A stretch of 64,000 nt of DNA, taken from contig CM038467.1 of the NCBI GenBank assembly GCA_021464415.1, positions 47,801,715 through 47,865,714 on the forward strand, given 5' to 3'. The position numbers and the translations under genes were made by a program. This document shows positions 30,351 to 41,048 of this stretch, piece after piece. Every line of letters starts with the position of its first letter. Within the stretch, counting starts at the first letter, position 1. Source of the stretch: Lonicera japonica (lineage: Eukaryota > Streptophyta > Magnoliopsida > Dipsacales > Caprifoliaceae). The notes beneath the pieces are model-generated. The model was not told the DNA's origin. It worked only from the letters and a program-made list of their open reading frames with translations, and searched no databases.

Positions 30351-30465
30351 GAATTAGGTTCTCTTCCTTCCTTCGCCGGAGTGTGGGTAGACTAGGATAT
30401 CATCCTTTCCATTGTATCCTATCTTTATGCTTGGATTTTGTGAGTTGACTATGTTATTTTGTAGA

Positions 30466-32108
30466 ATGCCGCCTAAGCGTAGAGGCAAGGCTCCTGCTCA
30501 ACAGACTTCCCTTCCGGAAGGTGATCATGAAACCGAAGGGGGAAATAGCTCTAGACTCCTCACAGCTATGAACAAGATGATGAAGGATTTCATAGGGGAA
30601 TTGTCTGGGGTTCTAAAGAACAATCATGGGTCTACTAGTGGAGCAGGTACAAACAAGGACCGAGCCCAAGAGGAACCAGTCATCGTGGAAAACCCAGAGG
30701 AGGATCTCGAACCTCAAGGAGGGGAGATGGATGAGATTACTTACCTACGAGATTCACTCGTCTCCAGCCTCCAGTGTTTGACGGAACTAAGGGACCCGAG
30801 GATGCAGAGGGTTGGCTTTTTGTAATCAAAGAACGATTGGAGGTTATTAGAACTCCCAAGAAGATGTGGGTCAAGTTTGCGACTACTCGGCTCTCTGGGA
30901 ATGCTCATCGGTGGTGGAGAGTTATTAAGCAATCCAAGGGAATCCGTAAGTGGCGAGATTTTGAGACTGCCTTTCGATTACAATTTGTTTCAGATGCCTA
31001 CCGCCGAGCTAAAAGAGATGAACTTCGTAGCTTGGTTCAAGGGGAGATGTCGGTAGAGGAGTATCGACTGAAATTCGAAGAGCTTAGTGTGTATATGGAT
31101 ACTTTCGCCCTTAGTGACCAAGAAAAGATGGAGATGTTCTTCCTAGGACTCAAGGATGAATATAGATGTGCTATGGGATTCTATGAGTTCACCTCGTTCA
31201 AGCAATTGGTCGAAGCAGCTCTAAACCTTGATAGTCAGTACGCTCAAGCTCGTCGTTCCTCATTTTCTTCTGATACGGGCCGAAAGAGAGACAATGTGGG
31301 TTATCGTAGAGGCAAATGGGGTAGAGACAAGAAAGCCCGTTCTAGCTCAGAGTCTTCAGGAGGAAACTATACCAGCAGTGGGAGTAGTAGTGGACGCACA
31401 GGTGGTTGTTATCTATGTGGGGACACCGGACATGTTATCAAAACTTGCCCCAGAAACAAACAAGTCCCTGGTAGGTCAGGTTTTAGAGGGAATCGGGGCG
31501 GTCGAGGAAGAGATTATCGAGGAGGTCGTGGTAGAGACAATTATGGACGTCAGAACCAATATGGTAATTATGGTGATTATATAGGACAAGGTTCTTCGCA
31601 AGGCCAGAGTCAGTCAGTTAGTGGAGGATACCAGCAATCTAACTACCCGATCCAGAATCAATTTCAATCCAACTATCGCCCTGTTCCACCGCAAACGCAA
31701 GGGAGCTCTGGAGGCCGATTCTTTTCACTTAACCCAGCTGGAGATCAGGAAGATCACACCGTTATGGAAGGTACCCTCATTCTTTTCTCGACAGGAATTA
31801 GAGTTTTATTCGACACTGGTGCTTCAAACTCCTTTATTTTGTTCAACTGTGTATCAAGTTTAAAGTTGAAAACTAAGAGGCTTGTTCTCCCTCTTAGCAT
31901 TAGTTCTCCTATGGGTAGTACAACAAACCTAAACCAATATTGCACTGCGATTATTACCTTACATCGGAATTGTCATATGGAAGATGATTTTATAGTCATG
32001 GATATGGAACACTATGATCTCATTTTGGGGATGGATTGGTTGACCAAATATTATGCGGTGATCGATTATCATGCCAAGCGAGTTACTATTACCCACCATT
32101 GGGGATAA
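30466..32108 (+). pseudogene. Tekay gag and protease, frameshifted
   Basis: The gag starts at ATG 30466-30468 (MPPKRRGKAPAQ), the first ATG after the leader in this frame. The frame shifts near 30750, within ACGAGATTCACTCG, and continues in another frame with PPVFDGTKGPEDAEGW. Gag core: WVKFATTRLSGNAHRWW. An R/G/S-rich region holds the CCHC knuckle CYLCGDTGHVIKTCP (about 31410-31455). The protease site is DTGAS near 31812, with LILGMDWL near 32020. A TAA at 32106-32108 interrupts the frame before RT. Confidence 0.88.
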
Positions 32109-34754
32109 ACGGTTGTTTTCTTTGGCGAGAGATATAATTTATACCCGATATCGTACGTTACTAGGAAGGAACAGAGGGATTATGTTGGCTGGCTTGGTAA
32201 CGTTGTGAGTGATGAGGTTCCACTTCTTACACCACAAGATGTGCCCGTTGTTAAGAAATTCTTGGATGTTTTTCCGGAGGATTTATCTGGTTTACCGCCG
32301 CAACGTGAAATCGAGTTCTCAATTGATCTAGTTCCCGGAACTGCTCCTATTTCTATTACTCCATACCGGTTGGCTCCTGCAGAACTTAAGGAACTTAAAA
32401 CGCAGTTGGAGGATCTTTTAGCCAAAGGTTTTATTCGCCCTAGTTCGTCACCATGGGGAGCACCTGTGTTGTTTGCCAAGAAAGCTGATGGATCATTACG
32501 CTTGTGTGTGGATTATCTCCAACTAAATCGAGTGACTATCAAGAATAAGTATCCTCTTCCACGAATTGATGATTTATTTGATCAATTACAGGGAGCTCAT
32601 TTCTTTTCCAAGATCGACTTAAGATCAGGATACCATCAGTTAAGGGTAAGGGAAGAAGATATTCCCAAAACAGCTTTCCGGACACGCTACGGCCACTATG
32701 AATTTCTAGTTATGCCATTTGGATTAACGAATGCACCAGCAGCTTTCATGGATTTGATGCATCGTATCTTCCGCCCATTCTTAGACAGATTTGTTATAGT
32801 GTTTGTCGATGATATATTGATTTACTCCTCTTCAGAGGCGGAGCATAGGAAACATCTTTTTACAGCCCTACAGTTGCTAAGAGACCACAAACTCTATGCC
32901 AAATTTTCCAAGTGTGACTTTTGGAGAGAAGAAGTGAAATTCCTTGGATACGTTGTCTCACGAGGTGGTATTTCTGTAGACCCAGCTAAGGTGGACGCTA
33001 TGTCGAGTTGGCGCCACCCTACTAGTGTGACAGAAATCCGAAGTTTTATGGGTTTAGCTGGTTATTATAGAAGGTTCATTCAAGACTTCTCCCGTATAGC
33101 ATCTCCACTTACTCATCTTACCCAGAAAGGTGTGCCATTCGTTTGGGACAATCGCTGTGAAGAAGCTTTTAATGAGTTGAAGTATCGTTTAACTACCGCT
33201 CCCGTCCTAGCTCTGCCAGAAAGGGGCCTAGGCTATGTGATATATTGTGATGCGTCTCACTTAGGACATGGCTGCGTCCTAATGCAGTTGGAGCATGTTA
33301 TAGCCTATGCATCACGCCAGCTGAAAGCTCATGAGAAGAATTATCCTACACATGACCTGGAGCTAGCCGCAGTAGTTTTTGCTTTGAAGATATGGCGTCA
33401 TTACCTTTATGGAGAGAAATTTGAGGTATTTTCGGACCACAAAAGCCTCAAGTACATCTTCACGCAACGAGATTTGAATTTAAGACAACGTCGTTGGATA
33501 GAGTACCTTGAGGATTATGACTTCACGCTTCAATATCATCCCGGCAAGGCGAACGTGGTTGCCGATGCTCTAAGTCGAAAAACACCCGGTTCAATGGCAG
33601 CTCTGAGGTGCCGAGAGTGGAAACTCATAGAGGAGCTTCAGCGGTACAACTTAATCGTGCGTCGAAATGAAGACATGGCTTTCCTTTCGAATCTCGTGGC
33701 CAGACCATTATTGCAGAGTCATGTAATTGAGAGCCAGTGGTATGACGATGAGTTAACAAAGTGCCGAGATCAACTTCAATCCGGTAATGAATTGGAAGGT
33801 TTCACATTAGGTACCGATGGTGAATTGAGATACAAGAAGAAACTAGTTGTGCCAAGGCTTAACAACAAACTTAAAGAAGCCATTATGGCCGAGGCTCACA
33901 ATTCAAGATTTTCTATTCATCCAAGAGGCACTAAGATGTACCGAGATTTAAAACGTACTTATTGGTGGCAAGGAATGAAACGAGATGTGGCTCAATTTAT
34001 TTCTCACTGCTTAACTTGTCAAAGGATAAAGATTGAACACCAGAAGCCTGTGGGTCAACTTCAACCTCTTCCTATTCCGGAGTGGAAATGGGACAATATC
34101 ACAATGGATTTTCTGATGGGTTTACCGAGTACGCAGCGGAAGCACAATGCAGTTTGGGTTATTGTGGATCGACTTACCAAGTCGGCTCACTTCCTACCAA
34201 TTCAGGAGACAAATTCCTTGGAGAAGTTGGCAAAACTCTACATTAACGAGATCGTTCGACTTCATGGCATCCCAGTTTCAATAGTGTCTGACCGTGATTC
34301 TAGATTCACTTCACATTTCTGGGAAGCACTTCAGCCCTCGTTAGGCACGCGATTGGATTTTAGTACAGCTTTTCATCCGCAGACTGACGGGCAATCCGAG
34401 CGGACAATCCAAATCCTTGAGGATATGCTGCGAGCCTGTATACTTGAATTTCGTGGAAATTGGGATGAGTACCTACCACTCGCCGAGTTTGCCTATAATA
34501 ATAGTTTCCAAGCCAGTATCGGAATGGCTCCATTCGAAGCATTATATGGAAGACCATGCAAATCTCCCGTTTGTTGGGTTGATGCAGGTGAAACAGCAAT
34601 GTTAGGACCGCAATTGGTGCAAGACACTACGGAGAAGATTAAACTTATCAAGCAACGGTTACTAACTGCCCAAAGCCGACAAAAGAGTTACGCCGACAAG
34701 AGAAGACGACCACTTGAGTTCGAAGTGGGTGACTATGTATTTCTTAAGGTCTAG
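32109..34754 (+). CDS. Tekay pol: RT, RNase H, integrase
   Basis: The open frame runs on from the TAA at 32106 and is uninterrupted from 32109 to the TAG at 34752-34754; the first internal start-like codon is at 32205. RT shows [21 protein letters not shown] and FVDDILIYS (FVDD 32802-32813). RNase H shows [21 protein letters not shown] and a VVADALSRK end. Integrase shows the HHCC region ([11 protein letters not shown] ... CLTCQRIK), then the triad [18 protein letters not shown] and SERTIQILE. The sequence type is the plant Tekay/Del chromovirus lineage. All catalytic residues I can see are present; only stop codons and the upstream frameshift break the polyprotein. Confidence 0.92.
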   Translation, partial: TVVFFGERYNLYPISYVTRKEQRDYVGWLGNVVSDEVPLLTPQDVPVVKKFLDVFPEDLSGLPPQREIEFSIDLVPGTAPISITPYRLAPAELKELKTQLEDLLAKGFIRPSSSPWGAPVLFAKKADGSLRLCVDYLQLNRVTIKNKYPLPRIDDLFDQLQGAHFFSKIDLRSGYHQLRVREEDIPKTAFRTRYGHYEFLVMPFGLTNAPAAFMDLMHRIFRPFLDRFVIVFVDDILIYSSSEAEHRKHLFTALQLLRDHKLYAKFSKCDFWREEVKFLGYVVSRGGISVDPAKVDAMSSWRHPTSVTEIRSFMGLAGYYRRFIQDFSRIASPLTHLTQKGVPFVWDNRCEEAFNELKYRLTTAPVLALPERGLGYVIYCDASHLGHGCVLMQLEHVIAYASRQLKAHEKNYPTHDLELAAVVFALKIWRHYLYGEKFEVFSDHKSLKYIFTQRDLNLRQRRWIEYLEDYDFTLQYHPGKANVVADALSRKTPGSMAALRCREWKLIEELQRYNLIVRRNEDMAFLSNLVARPLLQSHVIESQWYDDELTKCRDQLQSGNELEGFTLGTDGELRYKKKLVVPRLNNKLKEAIMAEAHNSRFSIHPRGTKMYRDLKRTYWWQGMKRDVAQFISHCLTCQRIKIEHQKPVGQLQPLPIPEWKWDNITMDFLMGLPSTQRKHNAVWVIVDRLTKSAHFLPIQETNSLEKLAKLYINEIVRLHGIPVSIVSDRDSRFTSHFWEALQPSLGTRLDFSTAFHPQTDGQSERTIQILEDMLRACILEFRGNWDEYLPLAEFAYNNSFQASIGMAPFEALYGRPCKSPVCWVDAGETAMLGPQLVQDTTEKIKLIKQRLLTAQSRQKSYADKRRRPLEFEVGDYVFLKV

Positions 34755-35144
34755 CCCCGACATGGCATTGTCCGTTTTGGTAACAAGGGAAAGTTAGCCC
34801 CTCGGTATATAGGAACGTTTGAAATCATCCAGCGTGTTGGTTCAGTTTCATATCGCCTAGCATTGCCCTCACAATTGCAGCGAATCCATGATGTATTCCA
34901 TGTGTCCATGCTTCGGAGGTATATTCCTGATCCTTCACATGTAACACCTGTTGAGGAACTTGAAGTTAATGAAGATGTGTCATATGAGACTCATCCAGTA
35001 GCAGTGGTGGACCGGAAGGAACAAGTTCTTCGTAACAGGATTATCCCGCTCGTCAAGGTGATATGGCAACATCACGGGACGGAAGAAGCTACGTGGGAGC
35101 TGGAATCAGAGATTCAAACCAAATACCCACACTTATTACAATGA
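34755..35144 (+). pseudogene. Tekay integrase C-terminus with chromodomain
   Basis: This is the same frame as the pol region, cut off by the TAG at 34752-34754. It holds the GKLAPRYIGTFEI stretch of the GPY/F module, VFHVSMLRRYIPDP and a C-terminal chromodomain-like end with EEATWELE. Chromodomains steer chromovirus integration toward particular chromatin. Confidence 0.85.
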
Positions 35145-35190
35145 GGTAATTCCTATTCCTTTTATTTTAATTTCGAGGACGAAATTTCTT

Positions 35191-35203
35191 AAGGAGGGGA
35201 GGT
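35191..35203 (+). other. Polypurine tract of the Tekay element
   Basis: AAGGAGGGGAGG lies directly before the LTR start TGTAACACCC, preceded by GAGGACGAAATTTCTT as usual in chromoviruses. Confidence 0.92.
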
Positions 35204-36266
35204 TGTAACACCCGTTGAGCAAATGTACCACATTTTTGTCCGAGACACAAGAGTGTGCTTGAGCAGTATCCGAATGTGGGAAATAATTCCACACTATTTT
35301 AGAGATGTTATTACATTCATATTTTAAGTTGGAAAGGTTTATGTAGAGCACCCGAGTCGAAATTTGCAAAATCTCACATTTTAAACTTACCCGACAAACC
35401 GACCTTTAGTCATTCAAGACATCATAACTTTTTCATTTTAGATCAGAATGGAACCTACTATATACCATTGGAAAGGTATTTCAATTTCCAAGAACTTTCG
35501 TGTTTTGCCCGGAACCCAATTCCCACTTCTCGTTGGTCAAAATAAGGTTACAAGATCAGTTGGTGGCATAAACAGGCAATTCTGGGCATGAGCAAAAATC
35601 CAGTACCATGGAGTCGACTCCATGGGGTTTGGGGAGTCGACTCCCCTTCACTGTAGTGGTCAAAAATGATATTTTTATGCTTGGACTCGATTTTTACACA
35701 CCATTCACCCCATTTCCTTCTCCATTCCGTTGAGAGCTCTGGGAGAGAGTAGAGAGAGGTGAGAGATCATGGAGGAGGGTTCATGAGGATAATTTTATCA
35801 CATCTAACCACCTAAATCAAAGATCAAACACATTATATCCATCATCTTCTTCCTTTCTTCACATCCACCAAGCTAGGGCTCCAAACCCAACTATGGTATC
35901 TTGCGCCTCCGTCGTCTAGGGTACGATCTGTGGCTCGTGTGGTGAAGATTGAACGCTATTGAGGTAGGAACACTAGTATTAAAACCTATTTTAAAGGTTT
36001 ATGCACCCTATCACCAATTTATACAAACTTTGGGGATTTCTATACATATAACTATTGCTGCGTATATGTGCACTTTGGGCCTATAAATTATGAGGGAAAT
36101 GGTTGTTTATTTCTTATAAAATGTAGTATATCATATTTCCTCAAGTATCTCTTCCATTTCCTTGATTTATGATAAACCCTTGTTCCTGGCCTCTAGCGCG
36201 CAGGTACATACCAGTCTGTATAGTAAAGTAAACTTATGATACGCACTTTATACCACTTGATACTCA
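35204..36266 (+). mobile_element. 3' LTR of the Tekay element
   Basis: It begins TGTAACACCCGTTGAGC after the polypurine tract and seems to end at TACTCA, five bases before a PBS. The length is about 1063 bp. No matching 5' LTR is present at the left end. Two long palindromes lie at 35606-35646. Confidence 0.85.
35606..35646. repeat. Two GTCGAC-core perfect palindromes in Tekay LTR
   Basis: CCATGGAGTCGACTCCATGG (35606-35625) and GGGGAGTCGACTCCCC (35631-35646) are both perfect and share the core GGAGTCGACTCC, with five bases between them. Confidence 0.92.
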
Positions 36267-36339
36267 TGAAATGGTATCAGAGCGGACCCCACAGAGTATG
36301 GTGGGTCGACGAGGACGTCGATTCCTATAGGGGGAAGGA
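36267..36339 (+). mobile_element. PBS, short internal region and PPT of a Cassandra-like TRIM
   Basis: TGGTATCAGAGC (36272-36283) is the initiator-Met primer site. About 45 bp follow, with GGGTCGACGAGGACGTCG, and then ATAGGGGGAAGGA just before an LTR. There is no coding capacity. The layout is that of a terminal-repeat retrotransposon in miniature. Confidence 0.72.
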
Positions 36340-36683
36340 TGTGACGCCCTGAGTGATGAGTACTCCCTTGTGTGGAGGAATGATAGCTCAAAGGGGGCAT
36401 CCCACACCCGAAGTTGGGGGATCCTTGGAGACCCATATAAGTAAGATATGGTCGCTAATTAAGTACGAGGCCTTTTGGGTAGCTCACTGGCTTCGGATCC
36501 CATGAGAACTCCGAAGTTAAGCGTGCTTGGGCCAGAGCAATCCCATGATGGGTGACCCCCTGGGAAGCTGGTCGTGAGCTCCCAGAAACAAAGCCGTGAG
36601 GGTAGATGTCCTGGGGCTGAGGCCTGTCTAGGACGCTACCCAGAGCGGACAATATCGTACTGAGGTGGGACCGGGTCGTTACA
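36340..36683 (+). mobile_element. Cassandra-like LTR (344 bp)
   Basis: It starts TGTGACGCCCTGAG and ends GGGTCGTTACA. Length and content fit Cassandra TRIMs, whose LTRs carry a 5S rRNA gene copy. Its right edge meets the target duplication TCTAA exactly. Confidence 0.78.
36477..36583 (+). ncRNA. 5S rRNA-derived sequence with internal pol III promoter
   Basis: CGGATCCCAT.AGAACTCCG, AAGTTAAGCGTGCTTGGGC (A box region) and GATGGGTGACC.CCTGGGAAG (C box region) match plant 5S rRNA from memory. The 5' third is shorter and more diverged than a true 5S gene, and the middle has several changes. It is a retrotransposon-borne 5S unit, not part of an rDNA array. Pol III transcription is possible but unproven. 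Confidence 0.82.
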
Positions 36684-36688
36684 TCTAA

Positions 36689-37232
36689 GACTTCCAATAT
36701 AGTTTTTGTATCAAAATTCATTCATATGAATTTATTAAGAATTTATTTCAAAATCGGTTTTTATAAGAATGATGTTTTGAAATGATTTTGATTCAAACTG
36801 ATTTTGATCAATCTAAGAATGATGCATGTTCATGTTTGAGCTATATAATCAATCAACTAAGAAACTTTACATAAATCTTATGTAAACACTCAATTACCGA
36901 ATAGGTGAGTCTTCGAATGCTTCGATTTGTTTCTAAAAATTGATTCTTCACTTGAAGATTTTTCCTTGAAGCTTTGGCATATGATCCTTGATCTTTTGTG
37001 CTTCATGAATTGCTAGCAAGTGTGTGATAAGGTTGATCTCTTTCTAGTCCAATGCTTTGTTGACTTGATCGGATATTGATTGAACGATCCTTATCAAACT
37101 TTCTTTGAGCAATCATGCTATTCTTGATTTTCCAAATAAGAAAGCTATAATCTTAAATGAAGAACATGTTAAATTACACATGATTGATTTATTGTTATTA
37201 TCAAAATAAGATTAAGACCTACAAGGTCAACA
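36689..37232 (-). mobile_element. Copia 5' LTR, right part
   Basis: This matches 7511-8052 and ends GGTCAACA. It is followed by the target duplication AAAAC (37233-37237). Confidence 0.93.
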
Positions 37233-37244
37233 AAAACAATTAAA

Positions 37245-37400
37245 AAAAGCAAAAATATTGGAAATTTCAAAAAAGCCCAAAGGCCCCAAGGTCCTTATCA
37301 AAGACCTTAAATAATCAATGTAGTCAGTGGGGCTTGAACCAAGGCCATCCAAGCCAATTTCCTCAAGCCACTCCCACTGGGTTACACTCTCTAAACTAAT
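37245..37400 (-). mobile_element. Possible tRNA-derived SINE
   Basis: On the minus strand GTAACCCAGTGGGAG resembles a pol III A box, and GGTTCAAGCC some 40-50 bp on resembles a B box. The sequence then runs into GGTCTTTGATAAGGACCTTGGGG and ends T-rich next to the copia insertion site. No clear target duplication was found. Confidence 0.45.
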
Positions 37401-39529
37401 TATTTTATTCAAAATATGTATATATCTATATACAACACTACTTACGCGAATATGTAGCATTAAAAAAAAATGAGTGGTAAATATCTTTCGAGAGTATAAA
37501 CAAAAAAAATTATTTTAAAAACTAGTAAATTATAAGCATTAAGATTCTTGGTATTTATGGTATTAGTTATATAAGAGATTATTTGTAAATAATTATTTCA
37601 TAATTGTTGTATTGTGTATTTTTAGATAATTTAAGAATTAAAATGTTTGATATTATTGATTGGTATTTTTGGAATATTATACTTTAAAATAATTTCTAGT
37701 ATGGTAAATGGGTATTTCAGGTTATTCAAGAGTAACACCAAAACAAAACTATTTTTTTTTTTTTTATCATTTCAATTTCAGTATTTCGGTACTTGAATTT
37801 ATGATATCAAAATTATTTTTCTTTGAATTAATTCAATTGGTTTCTACGAGTGCCAAAAAATTTGAGTATCCCCACAAGGAAAGTTCATAGCAGTAATCAA
37901 TTGGACAAGTAATGAAAAATATAAAGGAGACAAAGATTTTTTTGTAAGGTAGGTTTATTCGATAGCGCTAATGTTATTCCCGCAGTATATCATCTTTTTT
38001 TTTTTTTTAATAAACACGAGTTTTAATATCTTCCTCAAAAATAGGTAGACCAAGTTATTATCTTAATCGATTGAACCCAACATATATATTTACCTATGAC
38101 CTTCCCTCCGCAACTATTTTTATTTTTTTGTTTTTTATACACATATTGTATACAGCAGTGCGGAGTAAGGAATTTTTTAAGGGGAGCAAAACTTAATACT
38201 AATATCATTTTTTATAACTTAAAGGATAAAATTTAGTACTAATATTGTTTTTGTTCATGATTAGGGGGCAAGATTAATATTACTAGTAAATTTTAAAATT
38301 AAAGGGGGCAAACTTAGTTAGTATGCATATATTTATAATTTTCAGAATTAAATATGGTAAAATTACAATTACAGAAAATTTAATGGGCAATTATGCCCCT
38401 TGGGTTGGCTAAAGCTTCGCCATTGATACCAACTAAAGAGTACGTTGGCCAAGTCATATTAAACTCGAACCAATTATCCTTGCTCTAATAAAGTGGAATT
38501 GTTTTTTATTACATGCACACATTTTTTTTATGCATGCATATCATTTAAGTTAAAATAAAAAATATATAACAAGTCGTAGCTCCATAGTAGCATTTTTAAT
38601 AATTTACATCATTGAATATAAAATGACAAAAAAAAAAATTTCATGTGCATCCCTTAAAAATAGGGGCACCTCCTTGTTTTATATATATAACTAGACATTC
38701 AACACACGGTGCTTTTTTCTATACATGTAAATATCAAGTTAAGAAAATGCATTTAAAGAATGAAGTACATTAGTAGCAAAGCACTTCCCTTTCTAACCTA
38801 GTTAAAACTTGTTGGTTCGAGTCCCATTGAAAGTATTTTTGTTTAAAAACGTAATGCAGGGTGTCAAATATAAATCACACTCAGAATTTGGCGTCATAAT
38901 TAAATCACGTATCTTTCAAATCATATATGGACTCGACACCACTCTCTTTCTAAGCACGCGATATTTGTTAAATTGAAAAATTAAGTAAAGAAATAATCTA
39001 ATAGTTTTTCCTATCCAATAGTTTTTGGGTTTAAGTCCCACAAGATTATTTTTTTTTTATTTTAGAAAATAAACAAAAGGATAAAATGAGAAAACCACCA
39101 CACTTTTGGTGTCATTCAAATTTTTTTCTTCATGCAAGTGATGGGTAGAACGGGTGGTTCGTGGGAAAAAAAGGAAGGGAGACAAAAAATCTAACATGGA
39201 CGCTCTATGTAAATACTCACACTTTCCATCATTTGAGCTCAAGCCCAGATCTTAAATCACACTTTACATGTGTTGAATTTATGTTAGAACAATTTTATTT
39301 AAAATCCACGCTCATCATAATATCTAATATATATATATATATACTAGCTAGATACGTCCGTACCTTTGGTAGTACTGACTTGAACTCTTGCTGAGTTTCT
39401 AAATACACATCCCAAATCCAATTCATTAAGGCGATATCATAGGCCATTGAATATTTATACCAAAATCCATTATAAGCACCGTGTTAAAAAGAACTAGATC
39501 CAATCGGTGCATTTTTTGGGTCCACTATA
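37401..39529. other. AT-rich region with transposon debris, no gene
   Basis: Two weak signals are seen. A 270-bp piece at 38156-38425 has rough inverted ends (CAGTGCGGAG and CTTCGCCATTG) and may be a degraded MITE. Near 38770-38840 TAGCAAAGCAC and GGTTCGAGTCCC look like A and B boxes of another tRNA-derived fragment. Nothing coding was found. Confidence 0.4.
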
Positions 39530-40097
39530 TTAAAATTAAGAAAGTAAATTATAAAAAATATTGGTACATCAAGATAAAAATTGGAAAAATCAATTTTGTT
39601 ATATTTTATATTAACCTTTTTAAAAAATAAATTATTAAGATGCTGAAACATAATTTAGTGATAAAAATTAATTCATGAAAAAATATTTTATACTAATAAA
39701 TACTCTTATATATATGGATACTAGGAAATTTAAATAAATTTATTCATGTTTGGTTATTTATATATTAATAGAACGTAGTTAATTAATTTAGAAAGAAATT
39801 ATAATTTAAATATTTTTAAAATACTTTTAAACTTAATGTGATATATAAGTAGTCATAATTATGCTTTAAATTGAATTTTAAATAAAAAATAAACATTATA
39901 GTTGTCCTAGTTCATCTAGTTAATCTAAGTTCATCTAGCTAAAAATTGGAATAATCAATTTAGGTTCGTTTTATATTTTTTTTAAGAAAATAAATTATTA
40001 AGATATTGAAATGTAATTTCGTAGTAAAAATTAATTCAAGAAAACATATTTTGTACTAATAAATATTATTATATGTTTGGAAACTTAGAAATTAAAT
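39530..40097. repeat. AT-rich degenerate tandem array, left part
   Basis: Related blocks recur about every 360 bp: AAGATGCTGAAACATAATTT at 39639 and AAGATATTGAAATGTAATTT near 39999. The array continues beyond the Tat-lineage insertion at 55193-55900, where blocks such as AGTAGYCATAATTATG recur near 55293, 55541 and 55766. Confidence 0.7.
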
Positions 40098-40102
40098 AAA
40101 TA

Positions 40103-40965
40103 TGATGGTGTAAAATAGTGTTTTACACCGTGGACCAATCACGCGGAGACGCGTGGACATTATCACCGAGGTGAGGAAACAGAGCTAAGAGGTCTGCATT
40201 TAAGTCTGTGCTCATAAGCAGGTCGTGGGAATGTCAGAACAGTATTCCTTGTACACTCGAGGTCACTAGTCTACGGAGCCCGACCTCTGGTGATCCCTCA
40301 CCGAGCTAAGGTCGATGACGCATAACCACTTTGTCAGTGTGATTGATAGAAGTATGGGGGACTGCCGCCTACCCTGCAGGAAACATAAAACCTCTATCAA
40401 CTTCATTAAATGCATAACAACTGTATTTAATGCACTGGGATCCATGGATAAGCAACGTCAGAGTCGGTGGAGGTGATGGCCTTGGACCTGCTCCACAGAG
40501 CTCCCTCCACACGTCTTATCTCTATCATATATATAGGGGAAGCATTTACTTCCCTCGATAGCCAAGAACAGCCAGTCAGCAACTGAGAAAGAATTGAGAA
40601 ACCAAACTTTCATTACAAGAGAGAGAGAGATATATATAGAGCTAAAAAAAAGCATACGACAGAGCTTCTAGCACATGAGACTTAGGCTCTGCATGGCTTA
40701 GTAATACCCTCATTGTAATCGTGTAAGAATAGAATAGCTATAAAGACCTTGTTAGCTTGTAATACAAACTCATTCATCATAGTACAAAGCAGCCTGAACT
40801 CCTAACTCTATTCACGAGAGGAGGACTAACCCATATTTTCATATGAGGCGAACCTCCTCTATACATCCTTGAGTTTCTTCGTTTACTTCTTTATTATTCT
40901 AATCATCGAACCAATTATTTGACTGTGTGGTCAAAATTGACATGTTCTAGTTTTTCGCACCAACA
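40103..40965 (+). mobile_element. 5' LTR of the old Tat-lineage element
   Basis: The LTR is 863 bp, TGATGG to CACCAACA. Its last 250 bp match 54937-55187. Two hairpins lie near its start. A TATATATAG box-like stretch occurs near 40530, and another AT-rich one near 40630. Confidence 0.87.
40107..40155. repeat. Two hairpins at the LTR start
   Basis: GGTGTAAAA / TTTTACACC (40107-40115 and 40121-40129, 5-base loop) are perfect. CACGCG / CGCGTG (40140-40145 and 40150-40155, 4-base loop) are perfect. Confidence 0.85.
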
Positions 40966-40968
40966 ATT

Positions 40969-40986
40969 TGGCGCTGTTTGTGGGAA
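40969..40986 (+). other. Primer binding site of the old Tat-lineage element
   Basis: TGGCGCTGTTTGTGGGAA lies three bases after the LTR end. It resembles the TTTGGCGCCGTCTGTGGGAA site common in Retand/RIRE2-type elements. Confidence 0.75.
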
Positions 40987-41048
40987 TGACTCTCTCTCAA
41001 AGTCCCTTATCTTTCTTCCTAAAAAAAAACACACATCAAAGATTCATT

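Larger units (their letters stand above)
30282..36683 (+). mobile_element. Composite insertion: Tekay chromovirus joined to a Cassandra-like TRIM
   Basis: The whole 6.4 kb sits within one 5-bp duplication (TTTAA 30277-30281, TCTAA 36684-36688), confirmed against the unbroken copia LTR near 7510. The left end is a 58-bp piece starting TGTGACGCCCCGAG. The body is a Tekay-type gag-pol with its own PPT and 3' LTR (35204-36266). Next comes an initiator-Met PBS (36272-36283), then a short TRIM-like internal region, then a 344-bp LTR starting TGTGACGCCCTGAG that contains 5S rRNA sequence. The outer ends thus belong to the TRIM-like LTR and the centre to an autonomous element of another family. Confidence 0.82.
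6501..37232 (-). mobile_element. Nested Ty1/copia element with gag but no pol
   Basis: The element runs on the minus strand between 5-bp duplications AAAAC (6496-6500 and 37233-37237). Its LTRs start TGTTGACC and end CCGACCTACA when read on the minus strand. After the two insertions (8523-28229 and 30282-36683) are removed, the internal region is only about 1.5 kb: initiator-Met-type PBS, gag, a short gag tail and PPT. Protease, integrase, RT and RNase H are absent, so it could only have moved with helper proteins. The LTR length of about 1.55 kb and the gag type fit a SIRE/Maximus or Tork-like copia; the lineage is uncertain. Confidence 0.85.

Noticed and set aside
36477..36583. A genuine 5S rRNA gene
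   Set aside because: It lies inside a retrotransposon LTR, is single-copy here and its 5' third has diverged.
38156..38425. A complete MITE with terminal inverted repeats
   Set aside because: The end match is weak (CAGTGCGGAG against CAATGGCGAAG) and no target duplication could be fixed; only noted as debris.
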